A stretch of 64,000 nt of DNA from Zarea fungicola (GCA_900169235.1 FWCC01000355.1:69486-133485); one strand, 5' to 3'. Numbered from the stretch's first letter, positions 1 through 12,049 are shown. The notes: generated from the letters alone by a model not told the origin. Numbers and translations are program-made.

Positions 1-1580
1 TCCGTCTTTAGCTTTAGCAAAAAATGTGGAAAATGCGCATTAAAATGTACGTACATCCTATATTGCCTTCTGTTCCACCTGAATCCGTCCCAGCAGGATG
101 GGCCAAAAACTAGATCCAGAATTGCACCAACATAAGATTTAATTCTGCCAGTATCCAGAAATTCGTGATAATATCAAGTTTCGGCTCTCATGTTGATGTA
201 TGACGGACCCAAGGCCCAAATGGCAGCTGTCTTTAGATTAGGGCTCCCAGGGGCCTCTCTTGTAATTGTAGGCGGTAATGTGGTGGGAACTGCCTGGCAC
301 TTAAAGAGCGCTGGTAGTTCTTTCTTCCATTCCAAATCTCCATTGTTTCCAGACTGAAAAGTGCAAACCCAGGGCTTACGCGTGAATCCGGTTCGCGAAT
401 GCTCGGCTGGTGACTCTGGAGTTCTCTGACTTTTGGTTATAGAACAGCTTGGAACTGTTTGTTGAGGTTCTCAAATACTACGATATTTTTGAGGCTACTT
501 TTGAACTACGACATGCAGTCAAAAAGATAAATCTGCCGTAAGAAGTTAGGAATGGGTTTATTTAGTAATGGAAGCCAGACTAATGGGGAACGCAGCATCG
601 CAGAGATTCAAGTAGGAAAGCTCACGGCTATGTATGTGTGGCCATGTATACCACTCCCACTCTTTCCAAGGCTCCTAGTGAATCTCCATTAGTCTGGGGA
701 ACCGGGAAATCATGTGTGCAAGCGCTTGTGGCTTCCACATCCGGCGGTTCTGCTCCCAAAGAAACACATGGTCACCGCCGGGACTAAATGGAGGTGATTA
801 CACCATTTGCGCTCTAACCAAGGTTTTAACAACTGTTCTTTCTCCCCAATCAAATCCAAAACTTTGATTGTGGCACGCTCGAACCCGTTTCGGTCTTTCA
901 AGTTGGTAATTGAAGCGTGCTGAACGTCATTGCGGACCTGCGCTGAAATCAAGTCTGAGTTATCCGGCTCGTGGAACCTCTCGGCAACCCCCAAAAATCT
1001 TTCACTTTATTATAACGAAACTATGGAGTGTTCGTAAACCAAGGTCGACTAGTGACTCCTCAGCCAGCTTCCCGGCATGGCAGGTGTGGCGCCGTTTTCT
1101 CGGCGCGGTGGATAACTGCCCAATTCATGCAACCTTCGTCCTTCAAAATCGCATGCAATGAAAAAGTTACTACGAGCGATGATGTTAAGAAAAAATTGGT
1201 ATTTGTGGAAACTTCTGGGCCTAATAAAAGTAATGCCGAGTTTGGTTGAATCTCGCGACCTGAGATGGCTAAAACTCACAACACGCCTCACTTTGGCAGG
1301 TAAACAAACCACGTGCTGCAGTATTTGTATTTCATGTTAAAAGGAGAAAAAAATCGTTCACTAAGACCATACTGCTCTCCCTCTCCGACATTGCTGTGTC
1401 ATACATTGTCATCTCAGCAGCTACACCTTGTCGATCAGGATGGCCGAAATGTCAGTAACACCGCCCAGTAAAAGACCACCTGCTTCAGACTTGTCACTAA
1501 AAAGGTCTAATTCACCACATAGCCAGTGATATGACTTGAATTGTCATTAGGCGTTGTTTGACTGGTGAAGCTCCCACCGC
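1..1580. other. Intergenic, no supported gene
   Basis: No convincing gene is visible. A 94-codon open frame on the minus strand (710-994) is the longest. It has a mixed, non-repetitive composition but no recognisable domain and no evident splice partners. The rest is short frames and AT-rich sequence. Confidence 0.5.
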
Positions 1581-2664
1581 TCAAAGTCCCAGCCGTGCCA
1601 GCTGCTTCTGGCCATCATCAGTGAAGAGCAGCTTGCCGGTAGACCAACCAGACATGAAGATGGCTGGGTATCTCCAATGAAACCAAAATGGATGGGTTGA
1701 CGCGCCAAAATATCCAAAGTAATGGTCGAGGTTAAAGCAGAGAACGTTGCAGGAGCCCAACACCAGCAGTGACAGCAACGCCGTGAACCAGACTGCCTTG
1801 GTTCCATAGATCCGGTTCACTAGGAAGACAGATACAATGCTTCCCAGAGCTCCTCCCATTCCGAGAGGGCAAAGGACAAGCGTCCAAATCATTTTAGTAC
1901 CAAGGTCTCGGTAACCTGAAAAGAATATGATAGCCACCGCGAGAAACAGAAGCTCAAAAAGCAGTGAAGTGATCCAGAACAGAATAAAAGGTCTAATATA
2001 AATTATTCGTCGCTTTAGAGCTTCTTCCTCTTCCTCATTGCTGGAGATTATAACTACCTGATAGTGTGGGAGGGATGACATGGTTGTAAGTTGGACGAGA
2101 TCAAAGAACAGCCTTCCAAATGGTTTAAGAGTTGGAGAAGAATTAGGAAGCAATTCCTGTAAACCAGTGTCAGTTTCATCATGGGGACAGTCAATTTTTA
2201 TAAAGACAAAGACATTAAAGCTTAAAGCGGTAGGATAGAAATATCGTTCCCAGAACTGGGATCCACCAGCCGAGGAAACCCATATCATCGGCGTGGGGCA
2301 CGGCACCGGCGTGGGGAACCCGTATGAAGTATCCGTAGTTGGGCCCATATAATATAAGGGCGAATGTCTTTCAAATATCCAATGATGATGGCACTGGTTG
2401 CTCTCTGGTAGACGTGGACGCCACCCTGTCGCGCGGCCGATATGAATATTGAGCGCTTTGAACCATGGTGTAAGGGAGGAGTGGGGTTTCGGCATTGCTA
2501 TCGGTGCGCGCCGTCTTGTAGTTGAAATCAGTACCCGAAGGTAGTCTTGCGTTTTCTGTAAGTACAGGCTGCTCCTCAAGATTACTTGTCAAAGCGAATC
2601 TCACCCTCCGGGCACGGCTTGTGCCGGCTGGAATCAGTAAGTTTTTAGACGCAGACATGAACAC
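1581..2664 (-). CDS. Hypothetical multi-pass membrane protein (exon structure uncertain)
   Basis: I do not recognise this family. A frame open from 2579 to the stop at 1581 encodes, in its C-terminal half, three strongly hydrophobic segments (about residues 197-220, 230-254 and 262-283 of that 332-residue frame), preceded by an acidic run (NEEEEE) and basic residues, so an integral membrane protein is likely. The first half of the frame reads poorly as protein. A different frame at 2371-2664, starting MFMSASKNLLIPAG, looks more like a cytosolic N-terminus and may be the first exon. A good acceptor (CACACTATCAG) lies just before 2057, in phase 0 with the membrane part, so the likely gene is exon 1 from 2664, an intron, then exon 2 at 1581-2057. 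I could not place the donor with confidence. The gene runs divergently from the sulfotransferase-like gene. Confidence 0.45.
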
Positions 2665-2849
2665 GTAATCAGCTAGTTTTGGGATGCTTCGGCAGCGAAA
2701 TCTTCCTCTCAGAAATGGCAGGCAAATGAATTTGTTTAAATAATCACTGTGGCTCTGTAGGATTGAGCTGCCTATCTTGTAGTGCTGATGCCAGCCTCAA
2801 TTATGGCGTACGGCAGTCGACCTTCAGGGGCCAGCCTTAACTCAGTCTC

Positions 2850-3734
2850 ATGGATTTTCAACAACTGCAAATTCGGAAATCAATGAATGGAAATCAATTA
2901 ACCTTTTATAAAACTCCTGGGCGCAATCACCGAAGTATGCGCTTCTTTGAAAACAAAATCGCTTCAGAGCAGGCAGTCCACCCTATGCGGGTGCTTGCAG
3001 CTGGTCTCCCTCGCTGCGCGACAAGCTCCATCCAAAACGCCCTCGAGTCGTCATACATTTGCTTGGCCCCCTGTATGCATTTTGCATCCATTGCTCCCAG
3101 CACTACTCGTGGGGATTTGGTCCTGGCCGCTCTGCACGAGAAAGATACAGCACGCCGTCACAAGCTGCTTCATCACCTCCTTCACGGCTTCCAGGCCGCA
3201 GCCGACTTCCCAACGTCCATCTTCATGGATGACCTCATGGACATGTATCCAGACGCCGCGATTGTACTGAACAAGCGGCCCGGAGGGGGTCAGCAATGGG
3301 CGCCGTCAATGCGCCTGCTCACCTTTGCAGCGTCGCCCGTGTACCGTGGCCTCTGCGTATTGTGGAAGACGGACCGCAACGTGGCAGCCATGTGGGACGG
3401 CGTCATGGCACTCTGCCAGACCAAGCTGAACTTGACAGCTGAGGAACTTCTAACGGTCAAGCACTATGAGGCGCATAATGCGTGGGTTCGGGCCGAGGCG
3501 ACTAAGCGCGGACGGGCCTTCCTAGAGTTTGAGCCTGGGGATGGATGGGAGCCGCTGTGTAAGCTAGTAGGAAAACCGGCGCCGACAGATGTGCCCTTTC
3601 CCTTCATCAATGATGCTTCAGAGGTTCGACTTGTCGTCAAGATTTTATACGCCCGTGGAGCTATTTCATGGCTGGTGCTGGGTGCTCTGGTATTTGGTCT
3701 CGGCAAGGTTCTTATGAACAGGCAACTATGGTAA
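2850..3734 (+). CDS. Sulfotransferase-like protein (Sulfotransfer_4 type) with C-terminal membrane segment
   Basis: A single-exon frame of 294 codons. The sequence VLAAGLPRCATSS matches the glycine-rich PAPS-binding P-loop that opens the fungal 'NAD-dependent epimerase/sulfotransferase 4' family. Further on, MYPDAAIVLNKR corresponds to the strand and loop normally written as YPDAKxxLTxRD. A second in-frame ATG at 2985 starts directly before the P-loop (MRVLAAGLPR), which is how most family members begin, so the true start may be 2985 (249 residues). The stretch upstream looks less coding. The last ~20 residues before the basic end form a hydrophobic helix (ISWLVLGALVFGLG), which suggests tail anchoring. 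The substrate cannot be told from sequence. The usual T in the P-loop GT is replaced by A, so activity is uncertain. Convergent with the Nif3-like gene. Confidence 0.75.
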   Translation: MDFQQLQIRKSMNGNQLTFYKTPGRNHRSMRFFENKIASEQAVHPMRVLAAGLPRCATSSIQNALESSYICLAPCMHFASIAPSTTRGDLVLAALHEKDTARRHKLLHHLLHGFQAAADFPTSIFMDDLMDMYPDAAIVLNKRPGGGQQWAPSMRLLTFAASPVYRGLCVLWKTDRNVAAMWDGVMALCQTKLNLTAEELLTVKHYEAHNAWVRAEATKRGRAFLEFEPGDGWEPLCKLVGKPAPTDVPFPFINDASEVRLVVKILYARGAISWLVLGALVFGLGKVLMNRQLW

Positions 3735-3988
3735 ACTATACAGTGTATATCAAGATGGAATGTCTCCTACTTATATGCAGTTTTTAACTCTGAGGGGGAA
3801 AATGAATGCAGATGATGTTGACGGTTGTGGATAGGAATCCAGAAGGGAATATCAGCAAGCCAGCTTCCAAAACCCATCTTAAGAAAATCAACCTGTTCTG
3901 TTCAACTGTATTTTTTTGTCAAAGAGATTACGCCGCGTTGCATTAATCAAAAGTTTCTTGAATAAAAAGTTGAATCCGAGGGCATTAT

Positions 3989-4431
3989 TTAGAAATCCTC
4001 CAATCGAGTAACCTTGTAGGACACTTCCTCGTATGGATGAGCTCTGAATTGCAACCAAAACCGAAAAGGAATTAGAATATGTCACTTGTTGGTCGAGAAC
4101 ATCCAATATCTTTCGTCTTTCTTACGGAAACAGAGACTTACTCTTTCAGTGCTGCCACAGCACGCCTGGCCACGTCTTCACCAACACAAATTGTCTCGAC
4201 ACGGACTTCCTCTACTTCTTCCAAGACACCAACTGATCCGATATTTGGGTTCGCTGTGGCCCCAGGCCGGAACTGCGCTGTGCCTTTTATGGCCCAGCAG
4301 CACTCTGTGTAGTTGCCAGGGCCAGGGTATCGGCCCGCGCCGGCTTTGAAGATGGCGGCTTTGCAGGCTTCGACGGCCGTCGTGGGCGCATGGAAGACGA
4401 AGTTAAAACGAGGTACTACAGTCGATGTCAT
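3989..4431 (-). CDS. Small Nif3/YqfO-domain protein (CutA/PII-like fold)
   Basis: Two exons, 4142-4431 and 3989-4043, joined across a 98-nt intron with a perfect GTAAGT donor and a CAATTCAG acceptor. Together they encode 114 residues. The conserved marks are FKAGAGRYPGPGNYTECCW, then TAQFRPGATANPNIG, a VEE..VETIC strand and, only after splicing, the C-terminal EAHPYEEVSY motif. These match the insert domain of bacterial YqfO/Nif3 proteins, a CutA1/PII-like trimerising domain. The large metal-binding Nif3 halves are absent, so this is a stand-alone copy of that domain, as also seen in other fungi. Its biochemical role is unknown. A GTP cyclohydrolase or metal-enzyme activity should not be assumed, because the catalytic part is missing. 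Confidence 0.85.
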
Positions 4432-5341
4432 TTTTAAGAAGAAACGTCGACTATTTTAAACTGCAATTCTTCTTTTTTTCCTCTTAATTTTTAGTTTCTT
4501 CCGAGATTGGCAAACGTCGCCCGCAGATTGTATCGTCAAGGTACGGGAATACGTGGGAATACGTAAGTTGATAAAGCTCTAATTTACTTTAGCCTAACGG
4601 TGGTCCGAACCACCGTTTTATAGCTGATTATGCGCTGACATAAACGATGGGCCAGCCAATCAAAAACGTGGATCAAGTTGCTGGGCTGGGACGATAACGG
4701 TAGAACAGATGCAGGGGTTAGTACGGCCGTGTAACGAGTGACTGGTTCGGTACTCGCACTACAGTTATACGAATTGATCATCCTCTACTTGATTCTCGCT
4801 TTAGCATTAATGCCTAACCTTTTGCTAGATTTGGCGCCACGGAATGAGAACCGTTACAGATGGCCACCTTCCACCCTAGCCAACTCCATATCCACCTATG
4901 TCCGACAATTTACTTAAATATTAACTATATCCTATAACTACTAAAAAGATGAATAATACATATTAAACAAAAATTCAGGTCTCAAATCTTGGCAGACAAA
5001 GTCCTGGAGGCAGACTTGAGTCTCGACAAGTTTTATGTATTCCCCGCATCCTCATCAACGACTCCACATATAGGGCTGAAGGCAGCAAACGCAATGACGA
5101 CAACCTTTCTCTTCCGAAAAACGAACACTCATCTCTTCTATACAATGATGCGCTAAGGACGACCTCAGAGAAACGTATCCATCAGCAAAGCATCATCACC
5201 TGGTTCATTTTAAAAGCATACGTCAACTTTTGCCCTCCGATACCATCGATACACAAAGGCGCACTTCTGAACCCCTCATCTCATCTGTTGCCCCTCACTG
5301 GACGTCATCACACGTTACCACACTGAACCAACATCCAAAAG
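4432..5341. other. Divergent intergenic region (Nif3-like / PI31)
   Basis: This stretch lies between the start codons of the Nif3-like gene (minus) and the PI31 gene (plus), so it should hold both promoters. It has a C-rich leader just upstream of 5342. I see no further gene, tRNA or clear repeat. Confidence 0.5.
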
Positions 5342-6688
5342 ATGCCCTCACTAAGCACAACAGCCGTCCTCGAGGGCATGGCACAGGCCCTACCCACACA
5401 TCCCCAGGGCGACGACTCCTCTGACCTGGCAAGCTCATACGAACCTATCGGCCTCCTCCTCCACGCCTACCTCGCCGCCACAGGCTTCAAACTAATCGGC
5501 CTCCACGAGGACAGACCTCTAGGTAAGTACACCCATCTACAAGAAGAATACGCGTATTCATCCCAATTCTCGTCATAAAACCCTTTCTCAAGCTAACACG
5601 AATTTGTAGCCGAATGTCAGTCCCTCGCCCCCCGTCTGCCCGCGTCCTGGAACACAGGATTCGGTTCTCTTGGCTTCATCTACACCCACGGTCAGCAGTC
5701 TTCTGACAAGACAACTTACATTTTCCGCGTCGATAAGATGGGCGCCAGGGTCGAAATTCGCGGCACAAAATCATTATCCTCAACGTCTGACGGCAGCATT
5801 CACCGCTTCGACGTGGCCATCCGCGACGTCATCCAGTCCAGCAACCTGCCCCTGCGCATCACTCTCGACTCCGAGCGCAGAGACACGGGCGACCGTGCCG
5901 ACCTCGTCGACAAGCTGCGCAGCATTTTTGCCTCCGACGCTGCCATCGCAGGCCTCGTCGAAGACGTGCGCAGGTTGGTTGTCGAGCCCCTGCTGAGAGG
6001 CACAGGAAATGCCGCCGCCGCCTCCGCACAAGTCCAGGTCAGCACCGATACCGAAACCAGCGCCACCGCTAGCACCGACGCCCAGGACGAACGCAGGTTG
6101 CGCGAGGAGCGTCTTCAGCAGGAACTGCAGGACCCGAACCACCCGCTCGCGGGCCGGACCGGCGCAACACATCCGTCGTCCTCCGGTGTACCGCTCCCCC
6201 GACCGGACGATGCGGTGCCCGATTTGGCGCGCCCTCGGCCAGGTGCGCCCAGCGGTGAGTTTCTGCCTCCGGGCTTCGATGACGAATTTGAAATGAACCG
6301 GCCCCCGAGAGGCGGTGCGGGTGAACGAGGAGGTCTCGTCATGCCGAATATCGGCGGCAGCGGCCGGTCGCCCTTCAACATTGGCCACGACGACTTGCAT
6401 CCGCCAGGTCTCGGACCCCATGACCCTTTCCACGCCGGCGCCGGCGCAGGCTTCCCCGGTCGCTTTGGCGGTGGCGGTGGCGGTGGTGGTGGCGGCATGC
6501 ACCCAACGTTTGATGATCCCCTCTTTGCTGGACAAGGCGGCCGGTACACGGGTGATGATGACTTTAACCCACAGGTGCCGCCTGGCGCACGATACGATCC
6601 TCTTGGTCCAGGAGGCGGACCTCGCTTCCCAGGCCCTGGTAGTGGTCAAGGCGGTCACCCCTTCGGCGGCGGCGGTGGCATCATCTAA
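5342..6688 (+). CDS. PI31-type proteasome regulator (PSMF1-like)
   Basis: Exons 5342-5522 and 5610-6688 join in phase 1 across an 87-nt intron (GTAAGT...TTTGTAG) and encode 419 residues. The N-terminal ~170 residues (YEPIGLLLHAYLAATGFKLIG..., ASWNTGFGSLGFIYTH, KTTYIFRVDKMG) match the PI31 N-terminal domain, which has an Fbxo7-like fold. The C-terminal ~200 residues are Gly/Pro/Asp-rich with repeated DDLHPPGLGPHDPF-like and DPLGPGGGPRFPG blocks, the usual PI31 tail that contacts the 20S core. The protein is expected to act in the cytosol and nucleus, modulating 20S/26S proteasome assembly or activity. A glycine run (about codon 370) comes from GGTGGC repeats. The large antisense open frames here are GC-rich shadows. 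Convergent with the importin gene. Confidence 0.88.
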
Positions 6689-7371
6689 ACCAAAAATGGA
6701 GGTATTGGGCGACTGGAACAATGTAAGAATATAGCTGAAATTGCTTTTCCTGTCGTGTGTCTGGACTTGTTCTCTTTTCTTTTCCCTATTTTTCAAAAAA
6801 AAAAATCATTTATTATCAACACAAATTTGCCATGGATGGACATAAACCCGAAAGGGTTTATTGGGTGGAAACACGTGGACAGAGATTTATTAGGAAATCG
6901 GCAAACTTATTAGGCATGGGATGCAAGCAGCCCAAGAATGAAAAAACAATTCTACACTCCCCATATTCAGTCTATCTTCGCTTGATAAAATATATTTCTC
7001 TGTATTAAACTTTTTGGACCCACCAGTGATGCTTTTTCCATCCCCCAGTAAGTGGCAGAATGCCAACACATCCATACCGTCATCAACGCAGATTATAATG
7101 TAAAAGAAAACTAGTTGCGCTGTGTGTATGCTTTGCTCATTTCATCATCAGTCGAGTTTGCTCTCCTCTCTTCACGCCACTGTTGTTGGTCAAGCCAGTT
7201 GAAAAGAAACGCAAAGCGGTCGTATCTTCTCAATGTAGATCGCAATGATCTAAACCCCATGTACATTTGAGGCACAATGCTGCCTCTCAAAACCTGCGTT
7301 ACACAAGTGGAAGCCCTTGAATCGCCATCCTGCTTTGTATTGGCCGGGATGACAGCCTTTGGGCGACCATT
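6689..7371. other. Convergent 3' intergenic region
   Basis: 3' flanks of the PI31 and importin genes. AT-rich with an A-tract near 6796. No gene seen. Confidence 0.5.
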
Positions 7372-10300
7372 CTACTGTCCTGTCGAGTTGGCCAACTCAT
7401 TCAGTTTCTTTTGCTCGTCTTCCGTGAGCATGCTGTACCAGTCTTGAAAGTTGGCGATATTCTCCCGGCCGGCGCGGATGAAGAAATCGGTCAGGTATGC
7501 CTGCGTTTCGTCATCACGCTGACGCTGGCTGCCATTCTCCATATATGACATGAGGTCACCCTTGACAGAATTGAGTGTCAGGTCCAGGGTTTCATCGTCC
7601 TCCCAGCCATCTTCGCCGTCATCGTCATCGAATTGGGCGGCATTAGCAACAGCTGCAGACGCAAGGTTGGCAGCAGAACGAACTCCGGAGGCAGACAGAA
7701 GCTCTTCAATCAGCACCTTGACAATTTTCAGCGATGCAGGGATAATTGTGTACTGGTCAGGGTCTAATCGTATGTTTAGTAGTGATGCCAGCTCGCAAGC
7801 TTTCGATTTACTTACTTTGCTTGGCGCGTGAGCGCGTCTTGATCATGCCGTCATCGTTCACAATCAAGTCACCCTTGACATTGGTCTGGGCTAGGCGGCT
7901 GTCATTCAAGGCGTATAACTTGGAAAGTGCAATGACACTGTGTTTGTCGGTTAGAAACTATGGGTTTTTGGCCGTTGGATCAGACTCACTTTTGGCGGAT
8001 TTCATCATAGCCAGCAAAGCTGACGGAGTTCTCCAGCCACTTCGCCAAGACGACTTGGAGACCATTCTCGCCATTGATTTGAATTTGGCTCAAGAATTCA
8101 ACAACATCCTGCGCTCCATTGAGCGAAAGGCGTGCAAATACAAGAATAAGGGATTGAATAATTGCAGCAGCGTGAGCAGAGGCCAGGCGGTTAGCGACAG
8201 CTTGTAGCAACTGTGGGAGGAAAGGTCCCAGGCGCTCCTGTCCAGCCTTCTCAACAAGCTCAGCAGCCAACCCGCCAACTTCCGAAGCGGAATTGTCCTC
8301 AATGCTCGGGCCGAGTAGGCGATCGATGATATGAAGGCAAACTTCAAGGCCAGACCGGCCGCTGGCGTCCTGCCAGCTGATAACTTGCTGATGGTCGTGC
8401 ATGAGCATAAATTTGACGGTGCGTGAGCCAGATCGAAGAATATCGCCTTCAGTGGACTTCATCAACAAGGCGCTGAGCTTAGGTAGTGTAGCGGCGATAA
8501 ACCCATCGGGTAGCGGGCTTGGGGCATTCTCCGTCACAACGGAAAGTAGCTCAGTGGCGACAGAAACCAGTGGGCTGTCGGCAGTCAGGTCGCCAACATC
8601 AAGCGCAGCAGTTAAAGTCGGGATAATGTTAGCAGAGAGGCGGGAGAAGGATTCTGTGTCAGAGAGGCTTATGACAATCTCTTCCAAGGCTTCAGTGACC
8701 AGCATAGACACTTGAAAGTTATTAGCGCCAAGCTTCGCAAGCAAGAATAAGAGTTCAACAGATCGGACATCGGTTGACAGCGCAATCTGGTGGTTAAGAC
8801 TTATGGCAGCGCGAACTGCACCGGTCAGTGTCACCAGCAACTCGTCAGCTTCCTCCATCTCTTCTGGGTCCTTTTCGTTCATGTACGCCTGGATAGCATT
8901 AATGATGGAAATTTGGCGATCGTTCGGTACTTTGCCGGCATCGATAAGATCGTTGATAGCTTTGACACAAGACACTTTCACAACCTCAGACTCTTCGGCA
9001 GTGATGGAGTTAATGATTCGATCGAGCAAGCCAGCAGGAGGTTCGTATGAGCGACCAAGAATGCCAGCGACGAGGTAGCCTCGCGCACGGAGAAGAGGCT
9101 CGTCAGGTCGGTTGATGGCGAAATCGACGAGTTCAAGGTAAGCATGTGCGACAACCGCTGGTATCTCCTTGTCAACTTCTTGGAAATCTCCAACAAGCAT
9201 GACAAAGAGATAGAGGGCCGCCTCCTGGTTTCTCCAGCTTCCACCAGGGAACTGGGTCTTTGTGTAGCCAAAGAGACCGTCAATTGTCTTTTCATTAAAC
9301 CACTCGCCCATCTTGATGAGAAGATCACCGGCAGCAGTGCGTGCGGTGTAATTGGCAGTGACTGAGGTTTCTTCGGCCAAGTAGAGAGAACAGTCGACAT
9401 CCCAAAGGCCCTCTTCTTCTCGAGTGACGCCTGAGTATCCGACGAGGAGCTTCATGATTTCAACCATCCAGGGGACTTCATGTGCATTTGCATGGGCATT
9501 TAGCTGGCCTTCAAGTTCTGCCTGTACGGGAGCAGCACGGAAGCATTGGTTCAAAAAGTCAAGCTCTTCGAGAACCAAGAAATCGAGAGTAAACGGCAGG
9601 TTGTCGACATCTTCGAGGCGGCCTTGGATGTCATTGTTAATATAGAGCTGCTCGTAACTGGGGAGAAGGCTAATGAGCTCATCCCAAACAGCAGTGAAAA
9701 AGACAGTGCTCTGAGGAAGCAAAAGACTGGGAAAGACCCGACGGATGCGGAGCAATGTCTTGACAACCTGGAGCTTGAGGGACACAATGTTGTTCCACTC
9801 TTTCGGTTGCTCCCCCGAACTAATGTCGATATCGGGCAAGCGGCTCTTGAGAACAGTGACGAAGAATGGATTCCACTCCTTGAGGAGCTCCTCGGCAAAG
9901 ACGGTGACATCAGTGGCGTGGTCCTCCTTGACCATGTTCATCAGGTCGAAGCAGCCTCGGAAGACGGAAATGGCTAGAGATCGAATGAGGGGCTTGCGAT
10001 CCTCATTGATGGCAATCTGTGTCAGTGTGCCAGCAATATCTCGGGCCATGGTGAAGAACTGGTCTTCGCTTAGGCTCTCTTCGACCAGATCCCCGAGGAC
10101 TCGAAGAGCACCATGTAGTTGAGAGTCGTTGCCGGATGGGATCACGGCGAGAACGGTGGGGAGAAGGGATGGCCAGTCCTCGGGGAAATCGTGAATAGCA
10201 ATTTTACCGACTACGTAACTGCGCAAACGAAAGTTAGTACAATTGTTGTGCCGTCGAGACGGGGGCATTTGGCAAGAGGTGCGTTGGGCAGTTTCGACTC

Positions 10301-10645
10301 TGTTGCCTACCTAGCAGCAATCTTCACTTTGCGGTCATCTTCACCACTGAGAGCCAGATCCAAGAGAGCCTGGCGAACTAGCTGTCTGGTCTCATCGTTG
10401 ATAGGGATCTGGGGCTCGGCACCAGGGTCGTCAGTGGCCCAGTTTGCCTCGATAAAAAGACGCAGGGTGCTGAGGGCGAGCTGGCGAATGGAAGCATCAA
10501 CAGATGTGTGGGAGGCCACTTTGGCGAGAGAAACTGGGTAAGCTGGGTTCATCTGAGCTCTCTTGAGCTCCATCTCAGCACTGATACGCTGCGTTGGGTC
10601 TGCCTGCGAGCTGCTGGAAAGCAGCTGTACCAGCTGTTCCTCCAT
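7372..10645 (-). CDS. KAP114: Importin-beta family nuclear transport receptor Kap114 / importin-9
   Basis: Four exons (10311-10645, 7990-10218, 7816-7937, 7372-7763) give 1025 residues, close to Kap114/importin-9. The first intron has a textbook branch site (TACTAAC) and splices KIAA to SYVVGKIAIHDFPEDWPSLL, a HEAT-repeat motif typical of importin N-termini. The later joins restore VIALSKLYALNDSRL and NPDQYTIIPASLKIVKVL. An acidic segment near the C-terminus (DDDDGEDGWEDDE) is also characteristic of this subfamily. The N-terminal ~120 residues contain the importin-beta Ran-binding region. The protein carries cargo, in yeast TBP and histones H2A/H2B, through nuclear pores in a RanGTP-dependent way. 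The cargo here is inferred from the family. No sign of damage. Confidence 0.92.
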
Positions 10646-12049
10646 GGTGAATGTTTAATGGCGGGGTGCGAGGTGGGAAGGAAATATGGTAAAGAAGATG
10701 CTGGTAGAAATTGAGGGCGTGTATTGATGACTGAGACTTGAAAAATAAAGACCCTGCCGTTGATGAAGAACAATTGACGGCTCTACTCTAGTCCCAGGGG
10801 TATAACAACATGAAGTTGGGTAAGGAGGGAAAAAAGCGGGATTGTTTTCCTGGGAGACGCGTTTGAATGGCGGTGATGGGAGGTAACGGATGGCAAAACG
10901 AGGTGTTCAACTTGCACTACAGGCAACTAGGTTGATCCAGGGAGGGGCAACAACCTTTTTTTTTTTGTAGGTGCAGGTTTGGCGAAAGAATTTTGGCGGG
11001 GCAGGAGGAGACGTCTGAGCTGGTGGGGTTACACTTTACAAACTCCATCAGACTCCCCATAAAAGAGTAAAGAGCAGGCACGCTGCCGAGCTCTTGTACA
11101 GGTACTTATAGGCACACCCACTGTAGGTAGGTACTAAGGTATCTCGCCGTGGCACTGGCCGAATGCTCAGTGGCCTGCTCTTAATTACTCTTTTATATGA
11201 GGACCTGACTGAAGATCAGATGGAGGAAACTATGGCCAATTTAAAAAGAAAAATGGGGGAAAGGAATAAAGAGGAAGAAAAATGCAAATCAAGAAAAATA
11301 CGAGCAATCAAAGAAAATTAGACTCCAATTCTACACGTATTAACCGTCGCCAATCGTTCAAGTTCAAGGCGTTCTCTTTTCCTCTAGAAACAAGGCTACA
11401 GCCATCAACCGGACAAATGCACCATCCTTCATAACAATGTAAAATGAGGGATTTGTGGTGAATTTTCTAAGCGAGATTGGAGCAACCAGGGCCTTGGACA
11501 CGTCGTCGTCGCCAACCACTCCAGCAAGTGACCTGTAATAGGAGTCACCAACGCTGATAATGGCCAGAGGTCCTGAAGATACCTCCCTCAATTTATAGCG
11601 ACTAAGCTCAAAAATTATTTCGTTTCGGATTCTTTAATATTTCACTGGAATTCTTTTAATCCTGAATACAGCAGGTGTCCAGGATACTTGGCATCTGGTT
11701 GGTGTCTTTATCAAAGCCATCGATTGTGGTGAGAAATCATTTACCCCCCCGGCCTTGGCATCTTGACGACTGGTTAATATCGTTTTAGGGAGATATTATT
11801 GTACTAATCTTGTCGGGTCAAAGTTGCTAGATTATGAATATTGCCATGGATTTCATAGATCTGCCCCCTTGCGAATTCATTCTGACCAGAGGTTCAACAG
11901 GGTAGATATTTAATCGGGCAAAAGAAGGTTTGACATGCTCAAGACTCTCTCTCCACTTGTCGTTTCGGTAAAATCTTAAACATGTCGCAGCAAGCCCTCA
12001 CAGTTGATATCAAAAATCAAGCCTCAGCAAAGCAAGGAGCAAAAAAACA
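10646..12049. other. Intergenic with an imperfect inverted repeat
   Basis: Promoter side of the importin gene followed by spacer. It contains the inverted repeat listed at 11043-11226, a T-tract near 10958 and a C-run near 11745. A 75-codon minus-strand frame at 11364-11591 has no recognisable features and is not called a gene. Confidence 0.5.
11043..11226. repeat. Imperfect inverted repeat, MITE-like or hairpin
   Basis: The left arm at 11059-11079 (ATAAAAGAGTAA then AGAGCAGGC) is the reverse complement of the right arm at 11173-11196, except for a three-base insertion (TTA) in the right arm. Further out, CTCCATC near 11043 is matched by GATGGAG near 11219, with a longer spacer on the right side. 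The ~90-bp interior holds a motif (ACACCCACTGTAGGTAGGTA) that recurs with one mismatch near 38880. This could be a short non-autonomous transposon relic or a structured element. No target-site duplication was established. Confidence 0.5.

Noticed and set aside
710..994. 94-codon minus-strand frame
   Set aside because: The composition is plausible, but there is no recognisable domain, no splice partners and overlapping plus-strand frames.
5780..6796. 338-codon open frame antisense to the PI31 gene
   Set aside because: It lies opposite a GC-rich, Gly/Pro-coding exon, where long antisense frames arise by composition. It has no domain, and the sense gene is clearly identified.
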